Positions 1 through 9,500 of a DNA stretch of 64,000 nt are shown piece after piece. This DNA is from Aedes albopictus (Eukaryota; Arthropoda; Insecta; Diptera; Culicidae), in assembly GCF_035046485.1 (NCBI RefSeq), contig NC_085136.1, positions 329,308,227-329,372,226 of the forward strand, written 5' to 3'. Position 1 is the first letter of the stretch, and every line of letters begins with the position of its first letter. The notes beneath the pieces were generated by a model. The model saw nothing but the letters and a program-made list of their open reading frames with translations, was not told the origin of the DNA and did no database searches. The position numbers were made by a program, and so were the translations under genes.

Positions 1-192
1 CAGTATTTTCATATGTGATAGTTGTTTTATGAGTAAACCCTAATATGTTTTGAATGTCTAATGCTTGATAATGTTTTCTTGCCATATCAATTTAAAATAA
101 CTAAGAAACCGAAACCAATAGTGTGAAAGTGCAGCATTTAATAGTGCTTGCTTATAGATTCGAAGCCAACGGGTGATCAAGACTCAAGACTT
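1..192. other. Flank of the LINE insertion
   Basis: AT-rich sequence with no recognisable gene or repeat. It abuts the 3' target-site duplication of the LINE at 206-6760. Short open frames here have no recognisable content. Confidence 0.5.
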
Positions 193-205
193 AAGACGCA
201 TACTT
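193..205. repeat. LINE target-site duplication, copy at element 3' end
   Basis: The 13-mer AAGACGCATACTT occurs here and again, identically, at 6761-6773. The two copies bracket the LINE exactly: the copy here directly follows the TAA-rich tail of the element (minus strand) and the other directly precedes its CAGT start. Confidence 0.9.
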
Positions 206-443
206 ATTATTATTTATCTTTATTATCGAGATTTTCAGCCTATGGCTGGTTCATCTCCTGGAGGGTTTGGAGAGGGCTTCGCAGTGAGAGGCCCACCTGG
301 CGATGATTACTACAGAGTATTAAATTGGACACTAAATTACTACAATACAATACAGATACAATACAAATAGTTTCTATACGTTAGTTAAAATCCGTCCGGG
401 AGAGTAGCAAGGTCTTCATGGATGTATGTTGAGATTAGAGTGG
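206..443 (-). other. LINE 3' UTR and TAA-type tail
   Basis: Read on the minus strand, this follows the stop of the RNase H frame. It contains a short run of TTGTA-like units (about 340-368) and ends in an AATAATAAAGATAAATAATAAT-like tail next to the target duplication. Such simple-repeat tails are typical of I-clade elements and arise at target-primed reverse transcription. Confidence 0.75.
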
Positions 444-1265
444 TCAAATATTTTGGTATAGACCAGTATCCTTCAGGAACGATATTAATGCTGCTTCGTT
501 GGTTGGCTCGTGCGCTAGAGCATCTTTGATTGAGTGGGGAATAGCGCGATGATCACGTGCCGATTGGTAGCAGGGACAGTTGATTACTATGTGCTCAACA
601 GTCATAGTTGTGTTGCAGGTTAGACATAGTTTGCGGAAAGGACCATGGTTTGTCATGTTATGAGTAAGATGACTGTGTCCCACTCGTAAGCGAGAAAGAA
701 TTTGTTGGTCGCGTCGGTCGGTTGTATCTGTCCATTTTGTAGTATCCTCTTTAATTTTCCTGATAAATAGGAGTCTATTGGCGGCCCATTCCTGGGTCCA
801 GGATGAACGGATGATGGATTTGCACCAGGTCTTCAAGTCTGCTCCTGGCGTCAGGTCGGTGAAAAAGCGGCCGGATCGGCCAGTTGCGGCGAGCCGGTCT
901 GCCTCATTGTTTCCTCGTATACCGCAGTGGCTCGGCACCCAGAGAAAAGCTGTTTCTTGAGGACAATTTTCCTGAATGGCTTGAATCCAAGGGTGACGTG
1001 AAGATGAGGAGTTGATAGTGGTAAGCACGCTGGCGGAGTCAGAGATTATGCAGGTTGGGCACCCGGTTATGGTTGTGATGGCAAAGCGTATTGCGGCTGC
1101 CTCGGCCGAAAAAACGGAACACTGATCAGGTAGTCGGAAAAAGTAGCTGGTGTTGTAACCAGCGACACCAAAGCCGGTTCTGTTCGAAGCCTTCGAACCA
1201 TCTGTGTAGACGAGTTGGTGATAACGGTATTTGCCGGCTAACAATTTGGTGACATGAGAGCGCAT
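444..1265 (-). pseudogene. RNase H and C-terminal Cys-His region of LINE ORF2, cut off by a stop
   Basis: This 273-codon frame is the C-terminal part of the LINE polyprotein and lies in the same frame as the upstream ORF2, separated by one TGA at 1281-1283. The RNase H fold shows its acidic residues in order: VYTDGSKASN, then the E of SAEAAAIRFAI, then ISDSAS, then the D of the NNEADRLA stretch after SHCGIRG. After it comes a CX2C...HX4C-type finger (CLTCNTTMTVEHIVINC). RNase H would degrade the RNA strand of the RNA-DNA hybrid during retrotransposition. With the stop in place it could only be made by readthrough or from the Met just downstream. The domain itself looks undamaged. Confidence 0.85.
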
Positions 1266-1280
1266 GGCAGTAGAGTTGTC

Positions 1281-4200
1281 TCATGCGCGAAACCGTTTCA
1301 AGATGGACAGGTCGACATGGAGATCAGTAGCGTCCCACCTTCTGGCTCCAACCCAGTGGACCTGGTCAACCGGGGGGAGTTCTAGATGGGCCAGATTGGT
1401 GAGGGCTCTGTTCGCCTCCCTGAGGAGAAAGACCTCTTGATTACCGGTCGTTTTTTCGAGGTATCCAATGGTTCTGCAGCACAGAGTCTCCGTGACCTGA
1501 TAGCGGAAAGGAAGCACTCCAAGTTCTATACAGGCCGCATCTGCTGGGGTGGATGGGAGTAGTCCGGCGATTGTCCGAATAGCTTGATTGTATGTGGGGG
1601 CTAAACGATCGATGAGAGAGTTTCCAGCTAGTCCAAATATTTCAATTCCGTAGAACAGGCGACTATTGACGATAGCCTTAAGTATTCTGAGGAGAACGTC
1701 TCTGTTGCTACTCCTGTGTGGTTTGGAGAGAGTGCGAAGAAGGTTCAATCGTGTTTCGCAGTTTCTTTTGATGTCGCTGAAATGCTCTCCGAAGTTTAGT
1801 TTGCGATCCAACCGGACTCCAAGAACTGCAACAGACTTTTTGTGCGGAATCCGGCATCCGTCTGCCTTTATCGGTGACGGCAACACTCGATGACGTGATC
1901 GGCAGACATGAGAGACGACACTTTTCTCTGCAGACAATCTAAATCCGGTTCGGGTGGCCCATCTGGAGACCAAAGACACTGCTGCTTGGAGTTTTCGCCT
2001 AATGAACTTCAGTGTACGGCCGATAACAACCAACACAATATCGTCTGCATAAACGAAGACATAAATTTCTTTGGGTAGCGTTTCGAACATGCTATTCATG
2101 AGGACCAGGAAGATGGTAACTGCTATCACGGAGCCCTGCGGGACGCCTGTTTCCTCGGCTCGGATGGAGGAGTAGTTATTACCAATTATGACTTCAAAAG
2201 TCCTGCCGCACAAAAGGTTTTTCAAAAAGAAAAGAATGTGGCCTCTCAGGCCCCAATCAGCTAACTGAAGAATGGCTCGGGGTGTCCAGGCACGGTTATA
2301 TGCCTTCGCCAGATCTAGTGAGGCAATATCAGCATGAAGGTTTTCGTCTATTGCGTCCTGAAGAACATCGCCTAGGCCCGCAAAATAGGTTCCTGTGCCA
2401 TGCCCAGGACGAAAGGCATGTTGTCGGTGGTCGAGGAGTTGATTATCCTCTAAGAAGCGACTTAATCGGCGGTTCACCATACGCTCTAGAATTTTGCTGG
2501 CACAGCACGTCAGGGAAATCGGTCTAAAATCGCTGGGTGTTGTAGCAGTACGTCCGTGTTTTGGGATGGGCACAACGAGACTGTGGGTCCAGGTTTTAGG
2601 TATAGTGTTCGTAGTCCAGATTTTGTTCAATAGTTCAAGAAAAACCGCCTTAGATTCGGGTGTAAGGTGTCGGAGTAGTGGGTATCCAAGATCGTCTGGG
2701 CCCGCCGATTTGCCCTTGCAACGACGTAGGGCGAAGTTTAGTTCTGCCATTCGAAACGGCGAGTTTATGGACGAAGGGTTAGTTTCTACCGGGATTACAA
2801 GTTGGTTTAGACTGTTGAGTGATACTTGATTGCGCCTGAGAAACTCCGTTTCGTAGAGACCGAGAGACGAGAGAGAAGCGAAGTGGTCGGCAAGGGCGTT
2901 GGCTATAATAAGCGGATCTCGAGTTGGTCCGCTGGGAAGCTGGTTCCTTTTGGAGTGGTAGATCTCCATGGCCTGTTGTTTAGCAGGATGTTCATTTGGG
3001 AGACGTTTTGCGGCACGTAACGCTTTTCGTCGCTCCTTGATCGATTTTTTTATGGCAGGAGACCACCAAGGGAGGGATCTACGACCAGGATTCCCTGAAG
3101 ATCGCGGAATGGAAGCTGTGGCAGCTTCCTTGACAGCCTTTAGAAAGTCATCCATATTGTTCATGGATGGGTCGAGAATTTTCGAATTTATTGATTCCTG
3201 GAATTGATACCAATCTGCTTGTTCATATTTCCATCGTGGACGGCGTGATATCGCTTGGGGTTGTTGATCGGTTGAGATGGTGATCGGGTAATGATCACTT
3301 CCCATTGGATCCTCAGCTGTTGCCCAGAGAAGTCGATTAACTATACATGGGCTGGCTAAGCTGACGTCAATAGCTGAACTTGTCTGACCTCTGGTGAATG
3401 TGTGAGATCCGTCGTTGAGAATGACTAATCCGAAGGCTTCTGCAATCTCCAGTATTAGTAAACCCCTGCTGTTGGAGGTATTACTTCCCCATTCAGGGTG
3501 GTGGCCGTTGACATCCCACATGATCAGGATTGGTGTATCTAGGTTTCGGATTACGTCCATGAGTTTTGATTTTAAATCCGGAATATTTCCATTGGGGAGA
3601 TAGCCCGATATAACCGTTAGAGGGAAGGGATAGCCAAGTTTAACTCCCACTATAGGTAGATCGGTTGTCAGATGAAGAACATGGTGAGGTACCCCGACCT
3701 GAACACCGATCGCAGCTGAATGGTAGATGTTTCGGTTACATTTTAGATTCCACTTATATTGACCTCTTAAAGAGTTGTTCAGACCACTGATACTTATCCT
3801 GTGTGGTTCTTGGATTGCCAGGATAATAGGTTCATGCTTTCTCACAAGAATTTCAAGGTCTGCTAGATTGTTATAATAACCGTTTACGTTCCACTGGATA
3901 GCCAGTGGTCTTCTAGAGGGGTTAGGCAGAGTGTTACGAGACCGACCAGCCGAGGTTGAAGATGTCTGTCCAACTGATGGTGAGTGGTGATGGACTTCAG
4001 ACTGGTGAGCACCTACTGTCGTTTCAGGGGTATATCTTTGTATGCCAGTCACTAGTGGATCTGGCAAGACAGAAGGCCCTGCTGCGGGGATGGGAATACC
4101 CTTTTGGAGTTGGAGTAGATCGTATAATGTTGCATCAGACCTTGCTGTTGGCGGCAGGGCGCTTGTCGAACCTTCTGACGAGACTGCATGTTCTTCCACG

Positions 4201-4928
4201 TTCGATCTATGTTGAGCGTTGGTCGGTAGCGGTGCGATGTTTCCCACGTCGTCCTTAGGGGTATAGGAGTAAACTCCCTTTTCCGTCCCTCTTCCGGCCA
4301 CCAAAGAGTGTTCAGGGTTGTCCGGCAGTACCGGTGTGGAGTTGACGTCCGCACTGACGGTGCCTGAACTACTCAGTGATTCCACCGGGTATGTACGATG
4401 TAATTTGGGATGGGCTTCACTGGATGAATATTCTGGAGGCTGGTTCGCTGTCAGCGGGCAAGTTCTGCCAGGCGATGCGTTGATTCCCACGTCGTCGGTA
4501 GGGGTATAGGAGTAAACTCCCTTTTCCGTCCCTCTTCCGGCCGCCAAAGAGTGTCCAGGGTTGTCCGGCAGTACCGGTGTGGAGTTGACGTCCGCACTGA
4601 CGGTGCCTGGGCTGCTCAATGGCTCCACCGGGTGCGTTCGTTGAGCTCTGATGTGTTTGGATTTTCGGGTTGCATATTTGTGAGGCGTAATGGCATTCGG
4701 ATCATCGGCTATGGTTTTGATGGAATGGGATTTGGGTAAAGTCCTCTCATCATTCGTGTGGTTCTTAGTGTCAATGTCAATTGGGTGGTGAGGCATTGTT
4801 GGGCAGTGGGTTATTGTACACGTAGGGTAAACTTTCTGAGGACTCGACTGGCAGGGTCGTTTAGGTATCTGATATGTAACCGGATGCGTTGAGCATCGGT
4901 TTATTTCCGAATGGGATTTCGATGTCAT
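1281..4928 (-). CDS. LINE ORF2: apurinic-type endonuclease and reverse transcriptase, ends early at TGA
   Basis: 1215 codons. The first ~330 residues are Pro/Ser/Thr-rich and contain an internal duplication. The endonuclease follows: IQWNVNGYYNN, AIQEPHRIS, then IMWDVNGHHPEWGS where GDFN is usual, and GSDHYPITIS with the catalytic SDH. The reverse transcriptase shows DFRPISLT, LDLAKAYNRAW, GVPQGSVIAVTIF and the catalytic FVYADDIVLV. The linker between endonuclease and RT is short (SKRNQLPSGPTRDPL), suggesting an in-frame deletion compared with relatives. The start overlaps the end of ORF1 by 68 bp in another frame, usual for this clade. The frame stops at TGA 1281-1283 just before RNase H. 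These domains nick the target DNA and copy the element RNA onto it. Confidence 0.88.
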   Translation of the reverse strand: MTSKSHSEINRCSTHPVTYQIPKRPCQSSPQKVYPTCTITHCPTMPHHPIDIDTKNHTNDERTLPKSHSIKTIADDPNAITPHKYATRKSKHIRAQRTHPVEPLSSPGTVSADVNSTPVLPDNPGHSLAAGRGTEKGVYSYTPTDDVGINASPGRTCPLTANQPPEYSSSEAHPKLHRTYPVESLSSSGTVSADVNSTPVLPDNPEHSLVAGRGTEKGVYSYTPKDDVGNIAPLPTNAQHRSNVEEHAVSSEGSTSALPPTARSDATLYDLLQLQKGIPIPAAGPSVLPDPLVTGIQRYTPETTVGAHQSEVHHHSPSVGQTSSTSAGRSRNTLPNPSRRPLAIQWNVNGYYNNLADLEILVRKHEPIILAIQEPHRISISGLNNSLRGQYKWNLKCNRNIYHSAAIGVQVGVPHHVLHLTTDLPIVGVKLGYPFPLTVISGYLPNGNIPDLKSKLMDVIRNLDTPILIMWDVNGHHPEWGSNTSNSRGLLILEIAEAFGLVILNDGSHTFTRGQTSSAIDVSLASPCIVNRLLWATAEDPMGSDHYPITISTDQQPQAISRRPRWKYEQADWYQFQESINSKILDPSMNNMDDFLKAVKEAATASIPRSSGNPGRRSLPWWSPAIKKSIKERRKALRAAKRLPNEHPAKQQAMEIYHSKRNQLPSGPTRDPLIIANALADHFASLSSLGLYETEFLRRNQVSLNSLNQLVIPVETNPSSINSPFRMAELNFALRRCKGKSAGPDDLGYPLLRHLTPESKAVFLELLNKIWTTNTIPKTWTHSLVVPIPKHGRTATTPSDFRPISLTCCASKILERMVNRRLSRFLEDNQLLDHRQHAFRPGHGTGTYFAGLGDVLQDAIDENLHADIASLDLAKAYNRAWTPRAILQLADWGLRGHILFFLKNLLCGRTFEVIIGNNYSSIRAEETGVPQGSVIAVTIFLVLMNSMFETLPKEIYVFVYADDIVLVVIGRTLKFIRRKLQAAVSLVSRWATRTGFRLSAEKSVVSHVCRSRHRVLPSPIKADGCRIPHKKSVAVLGVRLDRKLNFGEHFSDIKRNCETRLNLLRTLSKPHRSSNRDVLLRILKAIVNSRLFYGIEIFGLAGNSLIDRLAPTYNQAIRTIAGLLPSTPADAACIELGVLPFRYQVTETLCCRTIGYLEKTTGNQEVFLLREANRALTNLAHLELPPVDQVHWVGARRWDATDLHVDLSILKRFRA
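4241..4633 (-). repeat. Direct duplication inside LINE ORF2 N-terminus
   Basis: About 150 bp at 4241-4390 recurs at 4484-4633 with few changes. The offset is 243 bp, exactly 81 codons, so the reading frame is kept. In protein the repeated block runs from PVE-LSS through GTVSADVNSTPVLPDNP to KGVYSYTP-DDVG. A weaker third copy (ITGIQRYTPETTVG-like) may lie just downstream. The block precedes the endonuclease and has no known function. Confidence 0.85.
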
Positions 4929-6354
4929 CCGATTCGGGTTGGGAGTCCAAGGTCATGTCCATATCTTCCGGATCAGTTGTTGGTGAGATGCAATTCTTGG
5001 AACGTTTGTGGCGCAGTTCGTAGCTGTCTGTTTTAGCAACCTTCTTTTTGGGACCGATTTTTTTATTATTCGCTGTCTGGGATTTACTCCGATCGAGTGG
5101 ATCGACGACTTCCAAGTTTGCCGTATGGAGACTTTCAGTACGTGCGTTTAGATTAGTGGGTTTATTCGCAGGTTTCTTAGGAACGTAAATGTCTCTGATT
5201 ACTGCGACTTCCTTATCTTTCCTGGCCAACTCGACTTCCAGGTAGCGTATCTTCTGAACGAGATCATTGAATGTTCCGTGCTCCTTGGCAAGAGTCATCC
5301 TTTCTTGCGGAGGAAGTTTCATTGCTGCTTCGAGTCTCTCGATGTGAGCGTCTTTGTTTCGGATTTCTGTTAGTAGGGCTTCTATTCTTTCGTCTTTGCG
5401 CTTCATTTCCTCCAGCACGTTGTCCAGTTTAGTGGAAAGTTCAGTGAAACGCTGATCGTTGCTAGCAGTAACAACGGAGGCCATTGATTGCGGATTGTGC
5501 CTAAGTTCGTACTGCCGCTTAGCTGCTGGGTACGAAATTCCCATGTCGACCCGAAGATGTTGAATGTCTTGTTCCTTGATGTACGTAGGACATTTTCGAC
5601 TAGAGAGGGCGTGGTTCGTGGAGTTGCATCGATTACAGAAGGCAGCAGCGGTACACGGATGTTCGCTGTCGATCACGTGCATTCCAGAGCAATGACCACA
5701 GGTTGGGTTGGACGTTTTTTGACAGCGGGTACGGGTATGTCCGAACTGCCAACAGCAGTAGCACAGCATAGGCGAAGGATAAAATGGTCGAGTACGGCAT
5801 CGGATCCATCCTATGAAAATACTTTCGGGGGCGGTTGTACCGTTGATGGTAAGAACGATGGTTGGTGTGTTGATCGTCGTATCTCCATCACGCCGGGTAA
5901 TCCGACGCAGCTGCTTAACACCTTGGGACTGCAGTTCAGTGACCAGCTCTTCATCAGAATACACGCGCGCTTCGCTGCAACTGATAACACATTTGGAGAC
6001 GTTAAGAACTGGGTGTTCGACGATTCTGATCGGGAATCCATCAGCGAGATTCGACATCCTCTTCAGCTTTTCGACATGAGCTTTATTTCGCAGCTTCAAA
6101 ACGTATGATGCTCCTCGTGATTCGGGGTATGCTCCGTCAATTTCCACTCCTAGGTAGGCTTCTACTGACTTTCGCAAGAGGAAAGGAGCGTTAGGTAAGC
6201 TACCCTCCGCAGCTTCCATGCGTAGCATCACTAGTTGCCCGTGGTTTCCGTTAGGGTCTCCCCATTCAGGAAACAGAGGTCCGGCGAATTCTCCATCACG
6301 GCGGTTTGACGGACCCGCATCCCCATTGGGGAAGGGGTCGGTCCCCGACAACAT
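4861..6354 (-). CDS. LINE ORF1: Gag-like nucleic-acid binding protein
   Basis: 497 residues on the minus strand. From about residue 198 there are three Cys-His knuckles: CYCCWQFGHTRTRC (CX2CX4HX4C), then one starting CGHCSGMH, then CNRCNSTNHALSSRKC. A charged, probably coiled-coil stretch follows (about 280-400, rich in E/K/R with LDNVLEEMKRKDERIEALLTE-like heptads) and then a basic tail with KKIGPKKKVAK. ORF1 proteins of I-clade LINEs coat the element RNA and act as chaperones. The start chosen is the first Met after the 5' UTR; no earlier in-frame Met is evident. The stop lies 68 bp inside ORF2. No frame damage is visible. Confidence 0.85.
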   Translation of the reverse strand: MLSGTDPFPNGDAGPSNRRDGEFAGPLFPEWGDPNGNHGQLVMLRMEAAEGSLPNAPFLLRKSVEAYLGVEIDGAYPESRGASYVLKLRNKAHVEKLKRMSNLADGFPIRIVEHPVLNVSKCVISCSEARVYSDEELVTELQSQGVKQLRRITRRDGDTTINTPTIVLTINGTTAPESIFIGWIRCRTRPFYPSPMLCYCCWQFGHTRTRCQKTSNPTCGHCSGMHVIDSEHPCTAAAFCNRCNSTNHALSSRKCPTYIKEQDIQHLRVDMGISYPAAKRQYELRHNPQSMASVVTASNDQRFTELSTKLDNVLEEMKRKDERIEALLTEIRNKDAHIERLEAAMKLPPQERMTLAKEHGTFNDLVQKIRYLEVELARKDKEVAVIRDIYVPKKPANKPTNLNARTESLHTANLEVVDPLDRSKSQTANNKKIGPKKKVAKTDSYELRHKRSKNCISPTTDPEDMDMTLDSQPESDDIEIPFGNKPMLNASGYISDT

Positions 6355-6760
6355 GTCGAAGGACTACAGCACGATAGTCGGTAGTACAGACCACTGCGAA
6401 AAATAGATTTATTCACCTGCACACGAAAACAGTTGGTCTGCACTGAACGAGATTCCACTCACCGAGCGATTTCTCGGCTGGGTGTGAACAAAGAAAAAAC
6501 TGTTTATTGTTCGATCTTTCCACAGCACATACACTCCACGATGTGGATAGAGTCGAAACTACGGCAGTGATTCTTCAGGAAAAAAAGCACTTTCCGTCAA
6601 ATCTTTTGCCTTCGCGAATAGATAATTGCTATGCTTTCACGGTATGCTTGGTTTGGGGTAATTATCACGGGAATACGGCTAATAGACTACTGCCCGCGCG
6701 ACGGTTCACGAGTGCGATAGAAAAACGCGACCGTTTGCTACAATAGCAGGCTGTCAACTG
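6355..6760 (-). promoter_or_regulatory. LINE 5' UTR with presumed internal promoter
   Basis: About 400 bp between the CAGT start (minus strand, position 6760) and the ORF1 ATG. Full-length non-LTR elements of the I and jockey groups carry an internal RNA polymerase II promoter that starts at the first base. The CAGT start fits, but no further motif was confirmed here. Confidence 0.5.
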
Positions 6761-6773
6761 AAGACGCATACTT
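6761..6773. repeat. LINE target-site duplication, copy at element 5' end
   Basis: Identical to 193-205 (AAGACGCATACTT). It sits directly beside the CAGT 5' end of the LINE. Confidence 0.9.
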
Positions 6774-7445
6774 GACGAAATCGACAAAAACTGACTACTT
6801 CGTCCTATATATATATTTATTCTAATATAAGTGGGCCGCGGAGCTGTGCGGCCCAGTATTTTTTTTTATTTTTTAATTCCAGAAAACGCCATAGTTTTGT
6901 AGAAAACTTATCCTGGTACACTCACGAAGTTCCCCAACACAAACGGAAATTGTCCGGAGCAATCAAGATAAGTAGAAACTTTTATAAACAGGCTCGCAAC
7001 TCTTTCTACTACTAGGCAAATAGAATATTAATGTGTTTGCTTATTCATGACATTCGTGGCGGTGCGGAACATTTTATAATATAGATACCGTACTTAACAT
7101 GTCTTCAATTCACCTTTAAATAACCGATCTTTAAATTTTGTATAAAAACTTGTATCTCAATTATTTTCATCATATTAGTTTTCTTTTATTTCAGAATTTT
7201 TAAAGCATTATGGTAGAAAGAGTTGGTGTCATGATCCATGCAAAACTTGAAACTGAAAACTCCTTATTTCCCCCTATGGGTTATAGGGAGGAGCGGGACA
7301 TTCGAGCCTACTCATCAGTGGAAAGGACTTGCTATGCTAATCGGTTTAGCATAGGGCAGATACAAGTCTACTGGTAGACGTATCGCCCAGCGATTCAACG
7401 CAGATTGGCCACGGCCCGGGGGTGCGTTGATTATAATAGAATAAC
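6774..7445. other. Unassigned AT-rich stretch
   Basis: No gene or clear repeat seen. Contains a short TA run (about 6808-6816) and a T-rich run near 6859. It lies 3' of the cnc transcription unit and may be intergenic. Confidence 0.4.
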
Positions 7446-8330
7446 AGAAAAACCCGATTTAATCCACCTATGGTGAACAGAACCCTTCTTACACTTATTA
7501 AAAATATTGTTGTATTATGCGTATTAAGCAAATTTATTTTGTGTGATCGACCAAAAGTTCTAGAAAATATTGTGGATTTGACATCTAGTGAATTGGTTCC
7601 CAAAATAGCATCAGACCATGGACTTACCAGAAATGCCAGACACCTCCCAGAATCTTATATGGAATGTTAAAAAAATGGCAGCTCAATCGCTCAATTAAAA
7701 ATTAGAAATTAGCAATAAACTTGATCAAAATCGAAAAACACTTTGTATGGGAGGAGCAATAAAAATTTCGGTTTTTGTTGAATAACTGGCAATCCTATGG
7801 ATATTTTTCAATAGTTTTTTGTGCAGATGATAAAAAGAAGGAACATCTCTCTGTTATCAAAGTCTTTGATAGTTTTAATATTATTTTTGTGAGATATTGG
7901 CTATTGCTAATTTTTGCCGTTGCAGTGCGCGTTAATATTTAGTCTAAAATAATAGCTTTCATATTCTGGAATATTGTATCTTTTTTTAACTGCCAAATAA
8001 TCTTGAATCGATTAACAAATGGATAAGCAAATCAGCGAGATGCACTTTGTGTAATATCTCTTAATCAGTCGAATAAATTAGCTCCGAAGTACTTGGTATT
8101 CATGGTTATGGTGTAAAAAGGACAAAAATGATATATATACTAAGTTAATCAGTTTTGGCATTAACTAGTTATTTTGGCTGTCCGGTTCTTGCATTTTTCC
8201 CACAATATATAAATTCAAAGCTTTCATTTAACATATTGTTAGTTTTCATAAAATTCATGTGTATTTGTAATTTGTTAATTATAATGTTGTTGAAAACAAT
8301 AACCTGCCAGAATATACTTTGTATGAAATC
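7446..8330. repeat. Dispersed repeat family R1, copy 1
   Basis: Begins AAACCCGATTTAATCCACC and is closely matched at 41753-42290 and, in part, at 10194-10610. Shared landmarks are CACCTATGGTGAACAGAACC, TTGAATCGATTAACAAATGG, and AAGTACTTGGTATTCATGG. No protein-coding content is evident, so it looks like a non-autonomous element or an untranslated LINE portion. Confidence 0.7.
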
Positions 8331-8424
8331 AGCATAATTTATTGAAAAATAATTTCCCATAGACTGGTGAAAAACTAATGCAAGATAACAAGTAAATATA
8401 ATAATAAAAAAGAATTTATTGAAA

Positions 8425-9119
8425 TACTCTTCGTAAGATTTCTCAGTAATCAAATGTCGAATCGAAATAAAATTTCAGGGCCTTCTACAAGGATATTGTA
8501 GCTTTCATTTGGTGCTTAGAGAACCCAAATCGGTTGACAGATGGCTGAGATATTAATTATGGTACCCTTGGTCCAAAATCTCTCAAAAAGTTAATCTGTA
8601 TTACTCCCAAGTACTCTTTGAAAGATATCTCGGTAATCAAATGTCCAATCCTAATGAAATTGTATAGGGTTCTACTAGAATGTTGTAGCTTTCATTTGGT
8701 GCCAGGATAACCGAAATCGGTTCACAGACGGCTAAGATATTTATTATTATACAATTGTTCAAAAATCTCAAAAAGTTTAGTTGTATAAATCCTAAGTACT
8801 CTTCGAAAGATATCTCTGTAACCAAATGTCCAAACGTAATAAAATTTCTGGGCGACCTACTAGGATGCTGTAGCTTTCATTCTGTGCCAAAAGAACTCAA
8901 ATCGATTGACAAACGGCCGAAATATTTATTATGATACACTTGGTCAAAAATCTTAAAAAGTTTAGATGTATGACTCAAAAGTACTCTTCGAGAGATATCT
9001 CGGTAACCAAACGTCCAATCGAAAAAAAATTCAATAGCGTTCTACTAGGATGTAGTAGCTTTCATTTGCTTCCAAGAGAACTCAAATCGGTTGACAGACG
9101 GCTGAGAAACGTGCGTGAC
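8425..9119. repeat. Tandem array of ~186 bp units
   Basis: Four diverged units start with TACTCTTCG-AAGATATCTC-like sequence at 8425, 8612, 8798 and 8982, giving periods of 187, 186 and 184 bp. Each contains GTAGCTTTCATTTGGTGC-like and AATCGGTTGACAGACGGCT-like blocks. A further unit at about 9356-9480 lies after the CA microsatellite. The array sits inside repeat family R1. Confidence 0.85.
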
Positions 9120-9135
9120 TTTTTTTTGTAACGCA

Positions 9136-9159
9136 CATACACACACACACACACATACA

Positions 9160-9211
<52 letters not shown>
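9136..9211. repeat. CA/TG dinucleotide microsatellite
   Basis: About 75 bp of nearly pure (CA)n with a few CATA interruptions. Confidence 0.95.
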
Positions 9212-9215
<4 letters not shown>

Positions 9216-9240
9216 GACATTTGCTCAGTTCGTCGAGCTG

Positions 9241-9500
9241 AGTTCATTGGTATATGAGACTCGGCCCTCCGGGCCTCGGATCGAAAGTCGGTTTTTCGAG
9301 CGATATTTATACCCTTCTTATGGGTGTAAGAAGGGTAAAAAGGAATTTATTGAAATACTCTTCGAAAGATATCTCAGTAACCAAATGTCCAATAGAAATA
9401 AAACTTCAGAGCCATTTACAAGGATATTGTAGCTTTCATTTAGTGGTAAGAGAACCCAAATCGGTTGACAGACGGATATTCATTGTTATACACTTTGTCA
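9241..9500. repeat. Repeat family R1 terminal block plus extra 186 bp-type unit
   Basis: GGTATATGAGACTCGGCCCT followed by CCTCGGATCGAAAGTCGG is repeated almost exactly at 42299-42390, in both cases 3' of an R1 copy. It is followed here by another unit of the 186 bp array (from about 9356). Confidence 0.75.

Larger units (their letters stand above)
206..6760 (-). mobile_element. Full-length I-clade non-LTR retrotransposon (MosquI-like)
   Basis: Complete LINE on the minus strand, about 6.55 kb. Its limits are set by a perfect 13 bp target-site duplication. The 5' end begins CAGT, as in I and jockey elements, and the 3' end is an impure TAA repeat rather than poly(A), as in I-factor relatives. 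Order: 5' UTR (6355-6760), ORF1 with CCHC knuckles (4861-6354), ORF2 with endonuclease and reverse transcriptase (1281-4928), RNase H plus Cys-His finger (444-1265), short 3' UTR. Presence of RNase H and the endonuclease style point to the I clade; MosquI of Aedes aegypti is the nearest named family I know, but the family name is inferred. The intact duplication and long frames imply a fairly recent insertion. One in-frame TGA splits ORF2. Confidence 0.88.

Noticed and set aside
8425..9500. Regularly spaced repeats considered as a CRISPR array
   Set aside because: Whole 186 bp units are repeated, without unique spacers between short repeats, and the genome is eukaryotic.
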